The position numbers were made by a program, and so were the translations under genes. Positions 49,060 through 61,168 of a DNA stretch of 64,000 nucleotides are shown here, in pieces. Under the pieces are notes generated by a model that was not told the origin of the DNA, made no database searches, and worked only from the letters and a program-made list of their open reading frames with translations. Within the stretch, counting starts at the first letter, position 1; each line of letters begins with the position of its first letter. Origin of the DNA: Sequoia sempervirens (lineage: Eukaryota; Streptophyta; Pinopsida; Cupressales; Cupressaceae); contig VDFB02196116.1 in NCBI GenBank assembly GCA_007258455.2, positions 36,623 to 100,622 of the forward strand, written 5' to 3'.

Positions 49060-51560
49060 TTTTCCCCTAGCACACACGCCCCGTTCGGAACTAGGACCCT
49101 CTTTTCTTTCGCCTTGTCATGTCGTTTTGGGCACCGCCTCATTTTGTGTGCCCCTCTTTTTTTGATGTTTCGGATGATCGATGTTGCTCCAAAGTTCCAT
49201 CATAAATTGATCATGCCTCTGCTTTTGGTTTTTGCTACATTCCGAAGCCTTACAGAATCTCTCTGGCAATTTGGCCCTAAAACGGCCCTGGGCCCTACCA
49301 GGCCCGGGCGTCCGGAATTCCCTAACTGGATTTCCCTGCTTGGATTGCCATTTCCTGCGGCGCTCGCTGGGCATTCTTCCGGATCCTGAGGTCTGATCCA
49401 CCTCTCAGCGTTTGCAAAAACTTGTTGAAATTCCCTGCGGCCTTCCGCCTTTTGGACCCTAGACCCCGAAGATCAGTCTCCAGGGTTTCGTCTTGGTTTT
49501 GTTGTTTGTGATGGCAAACCTCCTGCGACGACCCGCCCCCAAGTCCCGCCATCATCTTCGTCATCTACGAAGTGGTGTCGTCCACTGTCTACCGTGGGCT
49601 CCTTTGGGCCTGGCTTTCCGAAATTCTATTTCTAGAATTCCGTGACGGTTCCGCCATCCCTAATGGCGGATCCCCGACAGAATCCCGCGCTTCGAGCCCC
49701 GAATCGCTCCCTGCCATCGCCGTCCAAACCAACGACAAATCTTAAAGCGGCCGTCACGTCACGCCTCCCTAGCCGTCGGGCCCCGACATTCCCGCCTCCG
49801 TCGCTGACTTTGAATCCACCAACCTTTTCTCGCGGTCGTACCTGCATTTAATGCATGCATTCATGGCGGGTGGGGTATAAAATGCCCAATCTGGGCAGTC
49901 ATTTTCATCAAAAAGGATTAGAGCGAATTGGAGAAGCTGTCATTTGGAGCCCACCACCTTTGACAACATCACAATCATCACCCTCAGCATCACTCTGACC
50001 AACGTAGGTGGATCCCACATCTAGCCACTTAGCGTGTTTGAGGTAGGCCATCCAGTTGCCTTCCTGAGCTTCGTTTTGTCATTTTGAAGGATTTAAATAA
50101 ATTAACAAATTGTTAGGAGGGTATAATGTGGTAGAACACTAGATTGCGCACCAAACCCACGTCTTGGAAAATCCACAAACCTCATGGAGTGCCCTCCCCG
50201 CCAATCCAGGACTTTTCCCTGGCGTGGCTGTTCTTCGCGCAGGGAAAACATGTGCCTCGGGCCCGAGACCCTCCTTTGTCGTTTAAATATCAAAATTTGA
50301 ACACCTACTGACCACGATTCACCCCTCCTGGCCCAGCCCTTCGGACTTCCGTCCTCGGAATTCCATTCACAATTTTTCATGCCTAAATGGCAAACCTCCC
50401 CTTGCCTCCTGGCTACCGGATCCCGGCATGCGCCTCGCCGACAAACTTTAAACTGAACATGTGTCCTTCGGACCCCTCTGGCCCCGGACCCTGGAGTTCC
50501 TCCTTTGGGGTTCTTCCTGTGTTTTGTCGTCCGCAACAGCGAACATCGCCCGACATCCTGCACTCTGGGCTCCGCTGACTCTCCCGCTGGTTAACCCTTG
50601 GCGATTTAAATCATTGCATCATTTTCACCTTTGGGCCTCGGATGATAGGTTTCCCTACTCAATTTTCCACCATTCCTCACGGCGAAGTCTTTCGGTGAAC
50701 TAACGCATGTCGTCCGACCCCCGGACCTCGCCCTTTGCCCCGCTATTGGCTAGTGTTTTCGCATTCGCGGTTGATGTGCCCCTGGGCCCCAGTTCCCGAA
50801 CTTCCATCCTCGGAAGTCCGCCGCTCTCTCGCCATCTAGGAAATTGTGCCCCGTCCATCCGGTCGTCGGGCCCTGTGCCCCAGGATTCCCGTCCTCGCCA
50901 GCCATTTCTAACGGAAAATGCCACCTGGCACCCTGACCTTTGGGCTCCACCATGTTGCTTGCCGCCGAACTTAAATGAAAAAACTCATGCTGTCGGGCTT
51001 CCCTTGTTGGACTTCCCCTCCGGACTTCCGTTGGGTGTTTTCCGTCACAAATGGCGAAGTTCACCTACCATCCCGGTGTTGCCGGCCCGAGCCCTCCAAA
51101 ATGAAATAACGCATGATGGCCGCCCTTTGGCCCTCCGGGCCCCAGATCCTGGACTTCCGCTGCCAGATTTCCATTTGTTGTCTGCTGTCACCAACTGCCA
51201 TCTCCCGACAACTTTCTAGCTTGGGACCTCCGAGCCTCCTTAAATCCATCTAAACGATCCCCAATCTGGAATCTAGCTTCGACCCACGTCCTAAATTTTG
51301 GCCCTCTTCATCATGAGCTTCTCGAAATATTAAAATCTGACCAAAAAGGTCTCTAGGAGCTTCCCGTTGCATTTTCCCTTCTATACAACATTCCTGTCAG
51401 GGAAGTCCAGCCCTCTGGGCCTAGATTGTCCAAATGCTCTAAAACAAAGATCAATAACGTCTAGAGATAAAATCCATGATATACTTGATTGATTATTTGA
51501 AGTAGATATTTTTTTTGGGATATGGACTAACATGAATGCTTTTGATGATCTATTATGCTG
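49060..51560. repeat. GC-rich island of diverged tandem repeats
   Basis: Composition changes sharply from AT-rich to C/G-rich at about 49075 and back at about 51450. Elements such as CGGACTTCCGTCCTCGGAA (50342, and variants near 50797 and 51018) and AATGGCAAACCTCC / AATGGCGAAG (near 49511, 50387, 50536, 50683, 51051) recur, with several neighbouring spacings near 147 bases. Few stop codons occur in any frame because of the composition, so the open frames on both strands are not evidence for genes. It lies just before ORF-X. Confidence 0.6.
49876..49883 (+). promoter_or_regulatory. candidate TATA box upstream of ORF-X
   Basis: TATAAAAT in a GC-rich setting (GGGGTATAAAATGCCC). It is 1.7 kb upstream of ORF-X. 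A possible splice donor (GAGGTAGGCC, about 50040) and acceptor (TTGCTTGCAG, ending 51580) would remove most of the GC-rich array from a transcript. This is inference only. Confidence 0.35.
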
Positions 51561-51584
51561 ACTTTTCCCTTGCTTGCAGAACAT

Positions 51585-54500
51585 ATGGAATCAAGTGCAG
51601 GAACTTCAGGGGCATCCACCGAGAAGGACAAGGGTAAGATGTCAGGAAGGACCCCTCAGGGAAAAGAAGAAAAATATCAAATGAAGTATCAATTCCAGGG
51701 CGAGCCGCTCCACTCCAAGGTCACAACAGACTGGAAGAAAATTACAGACACCAATATTGGCCAGGTGGATATAGATGAATTCACGCAGAGGGTCAGGGTC
51801 AACCTGACAACGAAAATTGTCAGATTGATAAGGCAGAGTGGAATAGCAAAGGCTGCCAGTTTCCCTCCATCTCTTGTGGCGCCCGAATTAGTCATGGCTT
51901 GCCAATAAGCCTATTAGATAGATACTAGAACAATTGTGGATAGGGAGGGAAACATCCTCGCAGATATGTCACTAGAAGGGATCACCAAGACATTCCACAT
52001 TCCTACGTTCCAACAGATGGAGGTCCCCGCATTAGAAGAATGTCAGGCAGTGTGGGATGCTAATCCGGCAGGGTGCAAGAAGTCAATAATTCTGCATTGG
52101 CTTAAGGAAAAACAGGGCGACACTATGAAGGTTCCCCAGGAACTCTTCCGTAGTGATTTCTACGAGGATTACCATGACCTGGTAACCTTGTTGAGTAGGG
52201 TCATGGGTCTTCCAACGACTGCCTGCTTCCAGGAGTGGATGGCGTACTATATTGAGCAGATCTTGCGGGGAAATGAGGAACTTACAACTAAGGTTTCATT
52301 CTACTGGGGAGGCATCATAAGCGACTGCTTCCATGAGCAGCTTATCAATGTGAAAAAGGCTTCCAAATTCTACGTGACCTCCTACCTTGTCTACTCCTTG
52401 GTAGATCAAAGACAGTACAGCGAGCTATTTGTAGCACCCGATCAGGGGCAGAAGTGAGGACTTAAAGCCTATGACAAATACCTGCAGCTCCAATACTACA
52501 ATTTCAAGAAAGAGTACTGCAGGGTTAACGAAGCCTTCATTGGCCATATCATCAGATTAATCATCGGAGACTTTGAGAGGAGGGTCTCCCACAGTGCCAA
52601 GGCGCTTCTAAAGCAATATGCCTTCCTCTTCATCTAGTATCCGAAATTCACGTACATTCAGGCCTAGGGCTTCTCCAAAAGGTCGAATAGATTGCCTTGG
52701 TACCCCAACGACAGAATCATCCTCCTAGAGCTTTCTCGGTAGCTCCAACACATCCAGGCAATCTTCGGCAACAAGTACATAGCAGGGATTTCCTACCCCA
52801 TGACCCTTGGCCAGGGCATGTATCGACTGCAGACGTCACAATGCGCCAGTAACTCTAAGAAGGAGCTGAAGGAGTACCATTTCGACTGGTACACTGCTCG
52901 TCCATGAATGGATCCACATGGCCACATCAGGAAAGCACTGGGGCCAGCATATGCCCATCAGTATCACATTGAGGATTTCTGGGCTGACTGCCAGGATGAC
53001 AAAGAAGTGCGTGCAAGGCACTATATGCGCATGATGGTGCAATTCTTGAAAAGAATGCAACCATTTCTGGTACTGGACCAAGTCGAGGAGGACGAGTCCA
53101 CAATCATGCACCTGAGGTACCCTACGGTTTCCAACCTACCAATACCATCAATCGACTAGGATGAACAGGAGGTCGATGACCTGGACACCATAACCCAGCC
53201 GATTCTAACTCGTACTAGGGAGTGGATCGATGGGTAGGTGGCACATCTAAAGCGACAAGGAGTAGTCCTGACATATGAGGGGCTCAAAAGCGAGCCAAGT
53301 ACCACGGACGATGTCGCTACCACCACGTCAACTGGTGAGACCTCCAAGTCTTCTCCAGTCACCAGGTCCCAAAAAATGAAAGGAGAAGAGACCACACAGT
53401 CTCCAGATTTGAGGGCCCCAACGAAAGAAAGAAACGGGAAACTCATCTCCTAAACGGCTTAAACAAGCAGTAGGTGCGGAAGAATCCCGACCCCCGTTGG
53501 CTCTCCCTGCCCCCTTGTTGCACCGCTCACCTCCCTAGCTGCAGTCGCCACTTCCCCACTGGTAGTGGACATTTATGTCCATCTTGCTCCTTTGCCTTCG
53601 GCTGAATCAATAATAATCATTGACTCCTCTTCTGGCATGACCACTCCCCCTTCTTCTTCTATTGCCATGTCGCCAATTACTTCACTCCCTCTAGCAACAA
53701 TAACGTCACCTGTTCCCATTGCCACTATGCCCGATGCTCTTTCAAGGCACATGTAAAGTCTCCTCCCTGAGCTCTCTTAGATCCTAATGGATCCAACTCT
53801 CTAGGCAGCCCTTGCCCAAGTCCTTGCAATGGATCAACCCTCACAACTGCTGATAGGGCCACTAACTATAGAGGCCACTATGCAAATCTCAAAGGAGTTG
53901 GAAGAGCGAGAGCAGGAGGCCTCGAAGTCCATCAAGGAAGAGGTTGATGAGTATCATGAGCACCCTGAGTACGAGCACCGAACCATTGACAGGGTGGTTT
54001 ATGAGGAGGAGGAGACGGGCTCTTTCGAGAGTGGAGATGAGGAGGACAGCTCAAGTGCTAAGGAAATCATCCAAACATTCGATGATGACCTTGAGGAAGA
54101 ATTGGCACAGTAGCTAAAGGACATTGGGGCGGAGGTAGAAGTGTCACCATATGGTGAAGAAGGGCAGCCAGCAGAAGAGCAACAAATAAAGGACTTAATT
54201 GAGGCTGAAGCCCATGTCATCAAAGGCCCCGAGGCCGAGGCTATTGAGGAGAAGAAAGAAGAAGAAGCAGCAAAAGAAGAAAGCCCCATCTAGCAGTCGT
54301 CCACCAAGCTGCCTGTCAAATGCCTCATTTTCATTCATGACTCCGACGAAGAGGAGGAGGATGCTGCCCAAAAGAAAGGAGAACCCCAAAAGGAAAAGGA
54401 GGCAGAGGTCTTGCCTTTGACTGAGGAGGGCGAGGGTAGCCGTGATTCACCTAAGGGGAAGTCTGTTGTGCCCGAGTGGTTGGAAAGGCAACTTGAGAAA

Positions 54501-55739
54501 ATGACGCTAGTGCTGAAGGACCCAAGGGCGAGGTTGGAGGCCATCTTGGCTCGATCCCAGATCACAACGAAGAAGGAGAAGAAGCCCAAGGTCCGAACCA
54601 AAGTAACCATGGACACTTCTGGTTCTTGAGCGGCACAAATTGCAACGCCCATGATTGGCCAAGCTGGGGTGGCTACAACATCTCAACCATTGACTTGGTG
54701 ACCGCAACCAGAGAGCAAAAGGTTGAGCACCTTGAGGAGTCGATGGCCACAGTGGTGCACCTGATAAAGCAGGAAAAAATCTCCAAGGATGAGCTTAAGG
54801 CACAGGTTGCAGCATTGACAGACTATATATAGCAATGGTCCTCAGTGGATGACCTGCCCACCACATCCATGGATGCACCGCAATTGCTTTCTAGGGAGCA
54901 AGTAGATAAAATGGAAAGAAGGAAGAACTTGGAGAAAACCACCGAGGACTGGTTCCGACAGGTCTCATTCGTCGGGAACATGGGAATCAACAGAGCTTTG
55001 CGGACAGCCAACAAGTTCCTGGACTTGATACAATCTGTGGAGAGCACAAAAAGGCTCTGCACCAATTTCTCCGCAACCTACGACTCCACCTTCCAAAGGA
55101 TTGAGGCCATCCTTCAAATGCCTAAGGACACGTGGGAGGACAAAACTAGAGTTTAAAAAAAAATATCACTAGCTAATGGATGTGTGGAGCAGAGACTTCG
55201 ACAACTGGAAGGAGAGGTTGGAGCAAATCCTGAGCAGGGTGGATCCAGACATTGAGTGGATCAAGGAAATCTGGGCGGAATGTGACCAGTATCTTAAGCT
55301 AATGGTGGGCTATGATATGCCCACTATGCAAATCGATCCAGAGAAGATCAAACCATACTTCCAGGAGAAGATGAAGGACGAAACAACTGGAGAAATCATG
55401 ACGGAGTTCCTGAGTTTTGCTGCCCGCACCTTCGACCAATTAGAGCTGTTTAGGGACCAAGGTTCAAAGTATGATGAAGATTGGAAAAGGTTGGAAGAAA
55501 ATGCTAGGGAATGGAGCTATCAGGCGTTGGGATGTGAAATCCTCGAAATAGATAAGCTTCAGGCAGTCATCCTCAAATACATAGAACACATAGCTTCCGA
55601 GGAGTAGGAGGACAACCCAGCCAAAGATGAAGACCTTCCTAAAGAGTAGCTATAGCAACAAAACAGCAATCCACTAAAGGACAAAAGAGTTATAGTGCCA
55701 TCAGCTAGAAGACGAAATAGGGAAGAAACAAAATTGTAA
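51585..55739 (+). pseudogene. ORF-X: retrotransposon accessory ORF of unknown function, about 1385 codons
   Basis: One frame can be followed from ATG 51585 (MESSAGTSGASTEKDKGKM) to about 54690. It then continues in another frame to 55156 and returns, after a run of nine A, to end at TAA 55737-55739. About 22 in-frame stops interrupt it, roughly 15 of them TAG. Layout: charged N-terminus; a globular part (51700-53150, with ISDCFHEQLINVKKASKFYV and YAHQYHIEDFWADCQDD); a Ser/Thr/Pro-rich part (53300-53760); an acidic Glu-rich part (53830-54330); a Lys/Glu-rich helical part (54410-55600) that looks like coiled coil. I recognise no enzyme motif. It ends 19 bases before a polypurine tract and LTR, the place of the 3' accessory ORFs of Tat elements. 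Alternatives: an ORF1-type gene before gag as in Ogre, or a captured host gene. Confidence 0.65.
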
Positions 55740-55758
55740 TTTTAAATTGAGATATATT

Positions 55759-55768
55759 TGGGGGTAGG
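55759..55768 (+). promoter_or_regulatory. polypurine tract before the Gypsy-2 LTR
   Basis: TGGGGGTAGG lies immediately before TGAAACCC. It is in the right place and orientation to be the plus-strand primer of the element that ends here. Confidence 0.55.
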
Positions 55769-56739
55769 TGAAACCCTATTTTGTAATGAATCTTGGCCAC
55801 CCAATGAGAATGAATTTTGGCCATTCATTTAACTTTTGGAAAACTATAAATAGGGCACTCTTTTCATTTGCAAAGAGAGAGTTGAGTTGTTGTAAAGGAA
55901 TGTTGTAGAAATTTATAAGAAAAAAGCATTGATTTGGTGTATTTTCTTGGTTTCTCTCATATTGCTTGATTCATTCTCCAATGTTAGATGCTTGAATTAT
56001 TTCTCATTGCTATTTAGTTAGCTGTTTTCTTTCTTTGGATAAATCTTAGGAACGTTGTTGGGTGATTATGAAAATTCCTGCCTTGTTGATAATTTCTTTG
56101 TCCATACTTTTTACTGTTTGCTGATGGTAGATAGCTGTGCAAAGTTAGCCTAGACTTGATTTCAAAGCTGCTCCAAACATTTATCTTTGATTCATGCATG
56201 TACATGGTGAATGAGGGATGAAATATTTACAGACCTTAGAAAATAGCACAATTTCCATGATACTATGAAATCCCTGGTTAAGTGGGATAATGTTTTAAGG
56301 AATTGTCCATTGCAGGAACTCCATTGTCACTATTCATAGTTAATTTCAGACTTAGAAACTTTTCTTCTCCTTCTCCCTTTTTCCCTTTTTTTTAGTAGCT
56401 GACCTATGCTAAGGTTCATTGCACATTGTAAAGCCAAATCCAACAACAAAATGGAGTCTAAGATTATTGTTTGAACTTATAGCCTGTACATAACAACTTC
56501 CCATCCTAAGGGCTCCATTTCAAATATCCAACTTCCATGCTTTGTATTTCCTATAAGACCACCTTGTGATTCTAGAAAATCACATCAAACTACTGAGGTA
56601 TCTAAGCATTGTCATGACCTGACACCCGAGAGACCTTGGGAGAGTGTTCTGCAATCCGATTGTGGAAGATTGTCTTTCAAGAGAGGTAGTGCACCTACGC
56701 ACTTCCTGTGTTGAGAAGTGCATAAAAAAACCATCAACA
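55769..56739 (+). repeat. LTR (971 bp) between ORF-X and Gypsy-2 gag
   Basis: TG...CA limits (TGAAACCC ... CATCAACA), a polypurine tract before it and a primer-binding site four bases after it. The TATA box (TATAAATA) is at 55845-55852, followed by a leader-like AAAGAGAGAGTTGAG. It serves as 3' LTR of the element carrying ORF-X and 5' LTR of Gypsy-2. No second copy is in the window to confirm the ends. Confidence 0.6.
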
Positions 56740-56743
56740 GAAC

Positions 56744-56762
56744 TGGCACCAGAAGGAGGGCC
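56744..56762 (+). promoter_or_regulatory. Gypsy-2 primer-binding site
   Basis: TGGCACCAGAAGGAGGGCC begins with the TGG expected to pair with the CCA end of a tRNA. It resembles the minus-strand site at 26902-26919. Which tRNA it fits cannot be decided by eye. Confidence 0.6.
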
Positions 56763-56791
56763 ATGGTGGAAATACCAAGTTAAGGGATAAA

Positions 56792-58650
56792 GTGAAGTTG
56801 GACCGAATCGGATCATTCTCCCTGGAGAGATTTCAATGGATTCTACGGTCAACACCAAACAAGGGAGAATTTGAAGAATTACAACCTCCTACGAGGGCAA
56901 AGCGAGCTCAAGGAAGTAGCGTTGTCTCTTCCTCTTCCTCCATTCCATCTACCTCCATTCCACCCTCACCTTCACTTGGCTGGCCTTCATCTTCCACCCA
57001 ACCATCTCAAACTGCATTTGTACTTCCTATCTCCGGCAGCCAGGGGTTTGCTCCTCTCCCAGCCCGTCTAGCCCAAGGCACAGTCTAGGTAGCCATAGCT
57101 CAAGTGCAGCCTCAGATTCCTGTTGTATTGCAAATACAACCCCAAATTCCTGTTCTCCAATAGCAAGCACCACCTCCGCCACCCTCCATGGCTTAATTAG
57201 ACATAACCCTTCGCCGATACATTTTGCTGTCTACAATGATATGCCCAAGAATCTGGAGGGATTTTGTTCGAAGTTCCATCTGCATGATATGCAAAGAACG
57301 GCCAAGGACCATATCAAAATATTTGAGACATCGATCACCAAAATGCAAGTGGACCACGAAGACGTTGCATGTCACCTTTTTCTGCATTCATTGGGGGAAG
57401 AGGCCTTCTATTGGTACATCAATTTAATGAGGGGATCCATTACCTCGTGGAACCTGATGAAGAATGCCTTCCTACATAAATACAAGATCCCTATTAGCCT
57501 TTCGGAGCTTTACCAATAGTTCATGTCTGTCAAGAGGGAAGTTAACAAACCTATTGGCTCCTTCAACGACCGTTTCTATTGGGCTTATACAAGGCTTCAG
57601 GATCCGTACCTCTATAATGATGCGGTGGCTCTCTCGGTCTATTATGCAGCTCTGGACAACCTCACATCAGCCTTGGTGAAAAGGATGCGCCCACCGCTCA
57701 CTACCCTAGTGACTGCCTAAGCGAAAGCCGTTGTTGCTAGTGCGGACTTGGGATAGAATATCTCTAGCCCGCTGCCTTCTTTGGGGCCGGTGGCCCACCC
57801 AATGCAAATTTAGGGGCTTAATTAGGCGTTTGCTCACCAACCCCTTCTTATGAACCAAGTGCCTCAATTTCCTATGGTGCCACATCTAGGACAACCATTG
57901 AATTATGCGCCTCCCGCGCCCTCCTATATGTAGCCCCAGCAGCAGTATAACTATTCCCAAGCTGCTCCACAATAGCAGGCGTACCCCCAATAGCCCCAGG
58001 CGCCATTGTACCTATCGGGAACAGAGTTTCTTCTAGCCTATTAGAATCAACCGGCAGCCCCACCCGCTTTTATCCAAAATCTGGCACCATCGCTTGGGGG
58101 CGAAACTAAGAAAGACAAGTTAGAAGAACTAACTGAAATGATTAAGAAAATGTGCACGTAAATGACACACCTAAAGAACTAGAATAACCAGTTGCAGGCC
58201 TCCCAACGTAATTTCCAGGCCAATCTCAACCTGGACAGCCGAGACAATAGGGACAGCAGAGATAATTGAGAAGAAGGCACTTCCTCCGGACAGAATTATG
58301 AGAGGGGGAAAAACACCAATCAAAATGCATAAATGAGACCTTCTCAAAGGAAAAATCGTACATGGAACACCAGGCCCAATAATGGAGGAGTCCCTACATC
58401 TTTCGATCAACCGGCAAGCAATGACAAAACATCCAGTGGTGTATATCTAGCTGAAGCACCCTTGTCCAGATGGTGTCGACTTCACAAAACCAGCAGACAT
58501 TCTAAGTTGGATTGTCCCGAGTTCTAGACAGCTGTTGAGATCTTCTAGGTGGAGGTACAAAATGCAGTCGACAATGCCAGTTGCAGGGACATCGTTCCAT
58601 CCAAGCCATATGACTCCTCCTGTCTCATGGTTAATCAAGCGCCATTCCTA
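56792..58650 (+). pseudogene. gag: Gypsy-2 gag
   Basis: Starts MKLDRIGSFSLERFQWIL at 56792 (first ATG after the primer-binding site that gives a long frame). A Ser/Pro-rich linker follows, then after a frameshift near 57190 the capsid-like domain NPSPIHFAVYNDMPKNLEGF ... FLHSLGEEAFYWYINL ... NAFLHKYKIP (57205-57500), then a Gln/Pro/Tyr-rich part with many TAG stops (57720-58080), a Lys-rich helix and an Asn/Arg-rich stretch. The knuckle WCRLHKTSRHSKLDC lies at 58471-58515. Gag forms the particle and binds the RNA. Confidence 0.75.
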
Positions 58651-60075
58651 CAATGAGCCCAAAGTCGAGCCTACTCCTATTGAGGATGAAGAAGCACAAG
58701 AGGTAAGTAATGAACAAACCTTGGCTCAGCTCTTTGATTTAGTAGATAACGGCTCGGTAGATGAAGAAGAATCATTTGTAGATGAGGTCCACATGTTTTA
58801 TCAATGGTCGAGTCCCTACTTCCTTAGGAATAGACAGGCGGGTGGACCCTTTACAACTTCTACCCCACCAAACAATCTCGCCACCCCACCTAATCCAAAT
58901 GCCAGTAATAACCCTCGACTTCCTCACATACCTGCCCAATACCTCAACAAGAACGGATTTCAAAACCAATCGCAAAATCAACCTCAGGGCCAATCCCAAA
59001 ATCCGTCTAGTCAAACGAAGGTCCAACCTCCTAGTTCTGCTATAGGCCAAGCTTTTAGCTTGGAAATTGAGCAAATGGGTGAATATATAGCAGAAGAGTT
59101 CAAAAAGGTAAAAATCAGCTTATCAGCCTTCGAATTACTTAAAGTTCCTACCATGAGGCATGTCTTCTTTAGGGTTCTTAATGGGACTCCATCTTCTAAT
59201 ACGACACAAGAAACACTAGTTAAGAGGGTTACCTTTGACGAGCCTAGGAAAGAACCGGAGATACAGGATAACACCGGGAAGAGGAAGGATGTTCCCATGA
59301 ACCAATTAGCAAGTAAACAAATTGAAAAGGAGCCAGAAAGGGCTAATAGGCAGTTCTCCAAGGACCAACAATTTAAGCAAACCAAGGATATGGGCAGTGA
59401 TAGGAACAAAGGTCAGATAGCTCACATGGACATGCCTACGGGCATCCTCTAGGGGAGACCAGAAACTCCCACTTTCCTGACCACCATTAGGATCCTTGGA
59501 AAGAACTTGCATAACTGCCTGCTCGATTCAGGAGCGTCTGCCAATGCCATGCCCTTGGCAGTATGCAAGGCTCTTGGCATCACTCCCACACCTTCAAAGA
59601 GGAAGGTGACCCAGCTGGACAAAACAGAGATCAACATTGTGGGTGAAATCAACCTTATCCTGATGCAGATTGCTATAGACCTGCGAATACAATAGGTCAT
59701 CGATATTCAAGTGGCTGACCTTTCTCACATGTGGCTACTATGGAAGGGGCTACCAAATCAGATCTGTATCAACTGTGAACCCCGTATGAAGTATATGATC
59801 ACGAAGTACAATAATCTAAGTGAGGTGTTGTTCCTCGAGACTGACCTAGAGAATTATCACCCTTTTGCCTACCAAAATGAGCTCGGGCTTCAGGAAGAAT
59901 GTTCCAATGAAGTGTTGCTAGTATTGTGTAGTCCCTTGACCGATTCTACACGAATGCCCCCAGACACAGAAGTGTTGATGGAAACCGATAATGAACCTGA
60001 TGAGGATGACAACTGGGGATTACTCAATAGCTTCTAGGAATTCATAGAAAAATGCGCAAGGGATCAAATTAGCCT
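58650..60075 (+). pseudogene. pro: Gypsy-2 protease region
   Basis: The frame runs from about 58655 (YNEPKVEPTPIEDEEAQEV) through a Gln/Asn/Ser-rich linker to a retropepsin core LLDSGASANAMP (59518-59553), with GITPTPSKRKVTQLD and VGEINLI after it. Stops at 59450 and 59693 (both TAG) interrupt it. The protease matures the Gag-Pol protein. The stretch 59711-60037 (SHMWLLWKGLPN, then an acidic TDNEPDEDDNWGLL) has no recognised domain. Confidence 0.75.
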
Positions 60076-60085
60076 AGGGGCCTAA

Positions 60086-60910
60086 ATGAACTCACAGGAT
60101 CTTTTGTTGTCGAACTGGTGTAGGGTTCACAATGCTACACACTATGAGTTTGATTGTTGCTTGTGTCAAGCAGCAGTTGCGCATGTTAGAAAAATAGATG
60201 CTCCTCAGATAGAAACGCCAAAGGAGGTACCAGCAAAATCGCTTGTCGCACAATGCATCGAACCAGAAAATTTCCATAAGGTCATAAGACCATCCACCCA
60301 TTTGAAATGGAATAGAAGCTTAATCGGACTCGAAGACAAGGAATCCTCTACATGCTAGACGCTCTGATTTGATGGATCAAAGTCTAGGCAAGGAGCTGGA
60401 GCTGGGTTCGAACTCATCAACCCAACGGGTAAGACATTTCTCACTACCCATATATTACAATTTTATTGCACTAATAACGTAGCAGAATATGAGGCCTTAA
60501 TCCTTGGCCTTCTTATGGCCTTGAAGAAAAATGTAAAAGTGATGCAAGTTTTCGGGGATTCCGAGCTCATAGTTAAGCAGGTCAGGAAGTTGTATTCCTG
60601 TCATGATCGGAGACTCACAAACTATAGGCATAGGGTCTAGGATCTCTTGGAGGGATTAGATACATTCAATATACAATTGATCCCTCATGCTCAAAACCGC
60701 ATAGCTGACGCCTTGGCTCAAGCAGCCAGCACCCTACAACCCCTCTATCTGTCTGGGCTCAAGAAATTCACTGTTGAGCTAACGTCCATGCCATCAGTCC
60801 CAGTTAATATTACCCACCTACAAGTCTTCAATGATGAAAAGCATATCCTTCAGTTCATCACGAGTTACAATGTCTTCACAGCCCAGATAATTTATAAAGC
60901 TGATCCATAG
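60086..60910 (+). pseudogene. Gypsy-2 archaeal-type RNase H placed before RT, with knuckle-like motif
   Basis: First comes WCRVHNATHYEFDC (60116-60157), a C-x2-H-x4-H-x4-C motif much like the gag knuckle. Then FDGSKSRQGAGAGFELINP (60368-60424), NNVAEYEALILGLLMALKK (60475-60531), VFGDSELIVKQV (60548-60583) and NRIADALAQAASTL (60695-60736). These are the four blocks of the archaeal-like RNase H of Tat elements, and all four acidic residues (D, E, D, D) are present. A TGA (60365-60367) lies just before the first block. In most Tat elements this domain lies after the other RNase H; here RT begins only about 260 bases downstream. Confidence 0.8.
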
Positions 60911-61168
60911 GAGGCCGAACTGGACATAGAGGGGGTTATCAACCTTAAAACCAATACGATCTCTAGGGGTATGGTTTAGTTAGAACGCATATTTGACTTG
61001 GATCATATTAGAGATCAAGATCAGCAAATGAAAAAGGAGGCCATAAGCAACCAGTGCAATGCTCACAACCTTGGGACAGCCGAGGAGATCAGGAATATTT
61101 TTATCGACAAAGTGTGCACGCCAGAAGAAAAGAAGGGAATCACGGATGCGTTATGAAGGTACCATGAT

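Noticed and set aside
50102..51219. Long open frames on both strands in the GC-rich island
   Set aside because: GC-rich sequence has few stops. The frames overlap on both strands, have odd composition and follow the repeats.
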